Assembly: GCA_023376005.1 (NCBI GenBank)
Contig: CM042179.1
Span: forward strand, 14,285,472-14,349,471
From: Doryteuthis pealeii
Taxonomy: Eukaryota; Mollusca; Cephalopoda; Myopsida; Loliginidae
Length of the DNA: 64,000 nucleotides
Direction of reading: 5' to 3'
Of this stretch, positions 61,169-64,000 are shown one piece after another. The first letter of the stretch is position 1, and each line of letters begins with the position of its first letter. Below the pieces are notes generated by a model. It saw only the letters and a list, made by a program, of their open reading frames with translations, searched no databases and had not been told where the DNA came from. A program made the translations under genes and the position numbers.

Positions 61169-61449
61169 ATTTACCAACTCCTCCGCACGAGCAGGATGTG
61201 ACAAGGTCAATTTTTTAAGCGGAGTTTAACAGGTTTGAATTCAGAGTTTTCCTTCTCCTAGGCCGTTTGCCTAACCAAGGTTAAAGAGCCTAGTCTGCCC
61301 TACTATTTTCCCATAGCTGGAGGGAGAGTAGAATTCATACCTTTCACAAGGGTATTAGCGCTAAGTGAAATGCAATTACCACGTCCAGGATTTGAACTCG
61401 GGGCGACGAGTCCATTTCCCATGACTTTATCCATTACACCACGCACTTC
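61169..61449 (-). mobile_element. SINE-A portion of the chimera
   Basis: Full SINE-A: head at right ('tggtgtaatggataaagtca'), B box 'gagttcaaatcctggacg', body, and tail 'gctcgtgcggaggagttggt' at 61169-61190. Three small deletions, otherwise close to consensus. Confidence 0.85.
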
Positions 61450-61484
61450 CTGCATACGACTATATAGGTATTTAGAAACGAATC

Positions 61485-61599
61485 GACTGTATGGTTGCAC
61501 AATTTAGACTTTAACAAAACGATTGGGGAAAAGCTAGATGGAAACTACACAAGAATGCTGCGTGCTCTTTTGAGCAAATCCTGGAAGCACCACACACAG

Positions 61600-61600
<1 letters not shown>
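61485..61600 (+). pseudogene. LINE-1x C-terminal remnant, sixth copy
   Basis: Plus strand reads TVWLHNLDFNKTIGEKLDGN, then TRMLRALLSKSWKHH, then passes into (AC)n at the position where other copies read QHPTRKQLY. About 115 bp. Confidence 0.7.

Positions 61601-61680
<80 letters not shown>
61601..61680. repeat. (AC)n-(TA)n
   Basis: Compound microsatellite arising at the end of the LINE-1x remnant. Confidence 0.85.
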
Positions 61681-61684
<4 letters not shown>

Positions 61685-61803
61685 GAGACAAGCCTTTAGG
61701 TATTCATCGAATGATCAATTTATTTCAGCCTGTTCGACTCGTCAGACTTTTCTGCAAAATGAACAAAGCATTATGCTCGGGCAATTTAAGGAAGACTGTG
61801 TGT

Positions 61804-61804
<1 letters not shown>
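61681..61804. other. Spacer between two AC-TA microsatellites
   Basis: 'gagacaagcctttaggtatt' to 'ggaagactgtgtgtc'. No element recognised. Confidence 0.3.

Positions 61805-61894
<90 letters not shown>
61805..61894. repeat. (AC)n-(TA)n, second
   Basis: Same arrangement as 61601-61680, about 125 bp further on. Confidence 0.85.
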
Positions 61895-61897
<3 letters not shown>

Positions 61898-62672
61898 CTG
61901 TATTTGTGTGTGTCAATTTTCATAAAGTACTATTGATAAAAAATATATGATACCGCCATTCTTACTCCACCAAGCTGGCTTCCCATGGTCGGGGTGTCGG
62001 AGGATGTATGCGCCGGTCCTGCACTCACATACACAACCTCGGCGATCATACATGTAATGATCTCAAGATTAAAAAAAAATGAGTAAATATAAAATAAATA
62101 TTTTAAGAAGCTAAAGCAGATTCTACCCAGGTGAATTTTTCTTCGTCAATCTCGTTGAAAATACACGCGCTATGCCCGCGTAACAGCCCAAGCCCCACAC
62201 CTCCACACGCCTTTCGATTCCCATTGACCCGCGTTACCTTTCCACTGGACAATCAGGTGAGCTGTCATAACATCAATTAAGACACAGCGGGACTTTTTTC
62301 CCCTTGTCCCTTGAATTTTTTTTTTTCAGCTTACCAATGAAGAGAGGCGATTTTAGCTTTGTAAAAAGGGAATCCTTTGAGTGCCAACAGGAGCCATCAC
62401 GGACACCTGTTCTGTACCACCCGGGTCGTGTTTTACATTCAAAAGCGTCCGACACATCAATTATGTGTATGTGCATGCGCGCGCGTGTGTGTGTGCAGGG
62501 GAGGGGTCTGAAAAAAGAGCGAAAGAAAATTGAAAATACTGGTGGAGAAGAACAAAGACTATAAAGATTCCGAGAAAGAATAAGTGAAAAAGAGAATCTT
62601 AGAAAAATATCTAAATATCTGCTAAAGATACATGGGCAATATCTACTGTTTGTATTTACCAAACCCGCAACA

Positions 62673-62674
<2 letters not shown>
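61895..62674. other. Unassigned stretch, GC-richer at 61960-62060 and 62140-62500
   Basis: Segments such as 'ccatggtcggggtgtcggag', 'cacacctccacacgcctttc' and 'ctgttctgtaccacccgggt' stand out from the AT-rich background. Open frames on both strands lack recognisable domains. Probably one or more old mobile elements I cannot name. Confidence 0.3.

Positions 62675-62741
<67 letters not shown>
62675..62741. repeat. (AAT)n
   Basis: About 66 bp, directly upstream of RLE-LINE 3' fragments. Confidence 0.9.
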
Positions 62742-63107
62742 CCCGGCCAGTATTGATCAACAAGAATAGAACCTGTCATCTCGTGGATTTTGCCGTCCCG
62801 GCCAAGCACCGAATGAAAATGAAAGCGAAAGAAAAGATAGACAAATACTTGGACCTTGCCAGAGAACCGAGAAAACTGTAGAACATGAAGGTGAATGTCG
62901 TACCAATTGTATTTGGTGCTCTTAGAACGGTTCCCAAATCTCTAGAAAATAATTTAGGTGAATTGGAAACCAGAGAAGGAATCAAGACCATCTAAACTAC
63001 AGTACTGTTAAGATCGGCTAGAATACTCAGAGAAGTCCTGAAGACCCGAGGAGACTTGCTGTTACTCAGCCTCCAGCAAACCACCGGCAACGGCAGTTGT
63101 GAAAACC
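62742..63107 (+). pseudogene. RLE-LINE 3' fragment, first of three in tandem
   Basis: Plus strand carries 'gtggattttgccgtcccggc' (VDFAVPA), 'aaatacttggaccttgccag' (KYLDLAR), and VVPIVFGALRTVPK-like codons, ending at 'gaaaacctc' before (ATA)n. It starts a little inside the endonuclease domain. Several stops interrupt it. Confidence 0.8.
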
Positions 63108-63127
63108 TCATAATAATAATAATAATC
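63108..63127. repeat. (ATA)n spacer
   Basis: Short tract 'ataataataataataat' separating the first and second fragments. Confidence 0.85.
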
Positions 63128-63414
63128 AACGAAATGATGGACAAATATTTGGATCTTGTGAGAGAACTGAAAAAGCTGTGGAATATCAAGGCTGAAAGCG
63201 ATACCAATTGTAGTTAGTGCACTTGGAACGGACCTCAAAAGCTTAGCGGAATTTGAAATCAGAGGAAGAATTGACACCATCTAGAAAAACAGCATTGTTG
63301 AAATCAGCTAGAATACTCAGAAGAGTACTGGAGACCTAAGGAGACTTGATGTCACTCAAACTCCATTGAAACACCATCAGCTAACACTAGGGAGAAAAAC
63401 TCATAAAGGACTGA

Positions 63415-63416
<2 letters not shown>
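63128..63416 (+). mobile_element. RLE-LINE 3' fragment, second of three
   Basis: Begins 'aacgaaatgatggacaaata' right after the microsatellite and runs through 'gtagttagtgcacttggaac' to the decayed 3' hairpin ('catcagctaacactaggg'). About 290 bp, like the copy at 54293-54585. Confidence 0.8.

Positions 63417-63463
<47 letters not shown>
63417..63463. repeat. (AAT)n spacer
   Basis: Separates the second and third fragments. Confidence 0.9.
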
Positions 63464-63465
<2 letters not shown>

Positions 63466-63740
63466 CGAAAAGACGGACAAATCCTTGGATTTTGTCAGAG
63501 AACTCCTGTTGAACATGAAGGTGAAGGTGACACCAATTGTAGTTGGTTTTCTTTGGAACGGTACCCAAGGGTTTGAAAAAAAGATTTGGGGAATTGAAAA
63601 TAAGAGGAAGAATTGAGACCATCCAGACAACAGCATTGTTAAGAACGGCTAGAATATTCAGAAGTGTACTAGAAACATGAGGAGACTTGTTGTCACTCAG
63701 ACTCCAATGAAAGACCTCCAGCTAACTCTGGTATTAAAAA
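63464..63740 (+). mobile_element. RLE-LINE 3' fragment, third of three
   Basis: Begins 'aacgaaaagacggacaaatc', has 'acaccaattgtagttggttt' and ends 'ctccagctaactctggtatt'. A deletion shortens the 'agagaactgaaaaagctg' part. Not followed by a further (AAT)n tract. Confidence 0.75.
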
Positions 63741-63744
63741 CTCG

Positions 63745-63920
63745 CAAATTCTGGACGACATTATTTGCGTATTCCTTCGTGCTAGTTCCCTCTGGAAAGC
63801 TGTGAATGTATCTCTTTCCCCTCCACCATAGTTATAGGCAGATATCAGGAAATTTTTTTTTTTCTTTAGCCTGGGTACCTCAACCAATCTAGGAGAATAA
63901 AAACTATGAACTGTATTTCG
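63745..63920 (+). mobile_element. Diverged SINE-A
   Basis: 'attctggacgacattatttg', 'gctagttccctctggaaagc', 'accatagttataggcagat' and 'aatctaggagaataaaaact' match SINE-A from the B-box region to the 'ggagaaggaaaact' block. The head is missing. Confidence 0.6.
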
Positions 63921-64000
63921 CAAAAGAATTTAAGAGTTACATCTCTTTCCTCACTACCCCGTTATGGGTAAATATTAGGAAATATGTTCTTTCGCCTTGG
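63921..64000 (+). mobile_element. SINE-A fragment running off the window
   Basis: 'ctctttcctcactaccccgt' and 'atgggtaaatattaggaaat' match the SINE-A middle; continues beyond the window end. Confidence 0.5.

Larger units (their letters stand above)
60737..61449 (-). mobile_element. Chimeric SINE-A carrying a mariner transposase fragment
   Basis: One 713-bp insertion bounded by the 15-mer 'ctgcatacgactata' (60722-60736 and 61450-61464). On the minus strand it reads SINE-A from head ('gtgcgtggtgtaatggataa') to tail (61449 to 61169), then a mariner transposase fragment (61168-60759), then a second copy of the SINE tail (60758-60737). The 19-mer 'atttaccaactcctccgca' brackets the mariner part (60740-60758 and 61169-61187). 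Being inside a single target duplication, the composite most likely moved as one retrotransposed unit. Confidence 0.8.

Noticed and set aside
62273..62809. 178-codon minus-strand open frame
   Set aside because: Contains an (AAT)n-encoded leucine run and no recognisable domain; likely fortuitous across a microsatellite and mixed repeat sequence.

Overview
This window looks like intergenic or deep intronic DNA from a large, repeat-rich, AT-rich animal genome. The closest fit from memory is a coleoid cephalopod, probably an octopus. The basis is many tRNA-derived SINEs of two families, long (TA)n, (GA)n, (GATA)n and (ATT)n tracts, LINEs with a restriction-like endonuclease (RLE), and short non-autonomous Helitrons. 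The species guess is inference. I found no host protein-coding exon that I would defend and no intact tRNA, rRNA or other RNA gene. Every recognisable coding stretch belongs to a mobile element and is truncated, frameshifted or both.

Layout. 0-2 kb: inverted repeat ends, a short inverted-repeat element with a telomere-like core (368-627), two tRNA-like repeats, and an element with terminal inverted repeats around a duplicated core (1539-1981). 2-10 kb: SINE-A, SINE-C and family-B copies, plus a five-unit tandem array of a tRNA-like repeat (4853-5491). 11-13 kb: a 21-bp minisatellite that reads as a heptapeptide repeat, and a 106-bp tandem array. 13-15.5 kb: two remnants of one LINE (called LINE-1x here). 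16-22 kb: Helitron-like elements E and F, a perfect 64-bp-arm inverted repeat, and nested SINEs. 23-29 kb: compound microsatellites, a SINE inside a SINE, Helitron G and (GATA)n. 29.8-34.0 kb: a satellite array of about 47 units of about 90 bp with higher-order structure. 36.4-38.9 kb and 44.8-48.4 kb: RLE-LINE copies of R4/Dong type lying in (ATT)n tracts, with smaller fragments at 54.3, 54.6, 56.3 and 62.7-63.7 kb. 43.0-44.7 kb: two large palindromic elements. 52-59 kb: further Helitrons, a hAT-like element, a small TIR element and foldback elements. 60.7-61.5 kb: a SINE carrying a mariner transposase fragment, all inside one 15-bp target-site duplication.

How the parts work together. The region is a record of insertion and local amplification. 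SINE-A has a short TA-rich 3' tail that often runs into long (TA)n, and TA-rich DNA then hosts palindromic elements. RLE-LINE copies sit in (TAA)n. Non-autonomous Helitrons with TC...CTAG ends and a 3' hairpin sit between A and T, and two abut directly at 58005/58006. The most unusual items are the SINE-mariner-SINE chimera, the 456-bp near-perfect palindrome at 44211-44666, the short RLE-LINE copies that share one 5' end, and the higher-order satellite. Names such as SINE-A, family B, Helitron E/F/G and LINE-1x are labels for this report, not database names.
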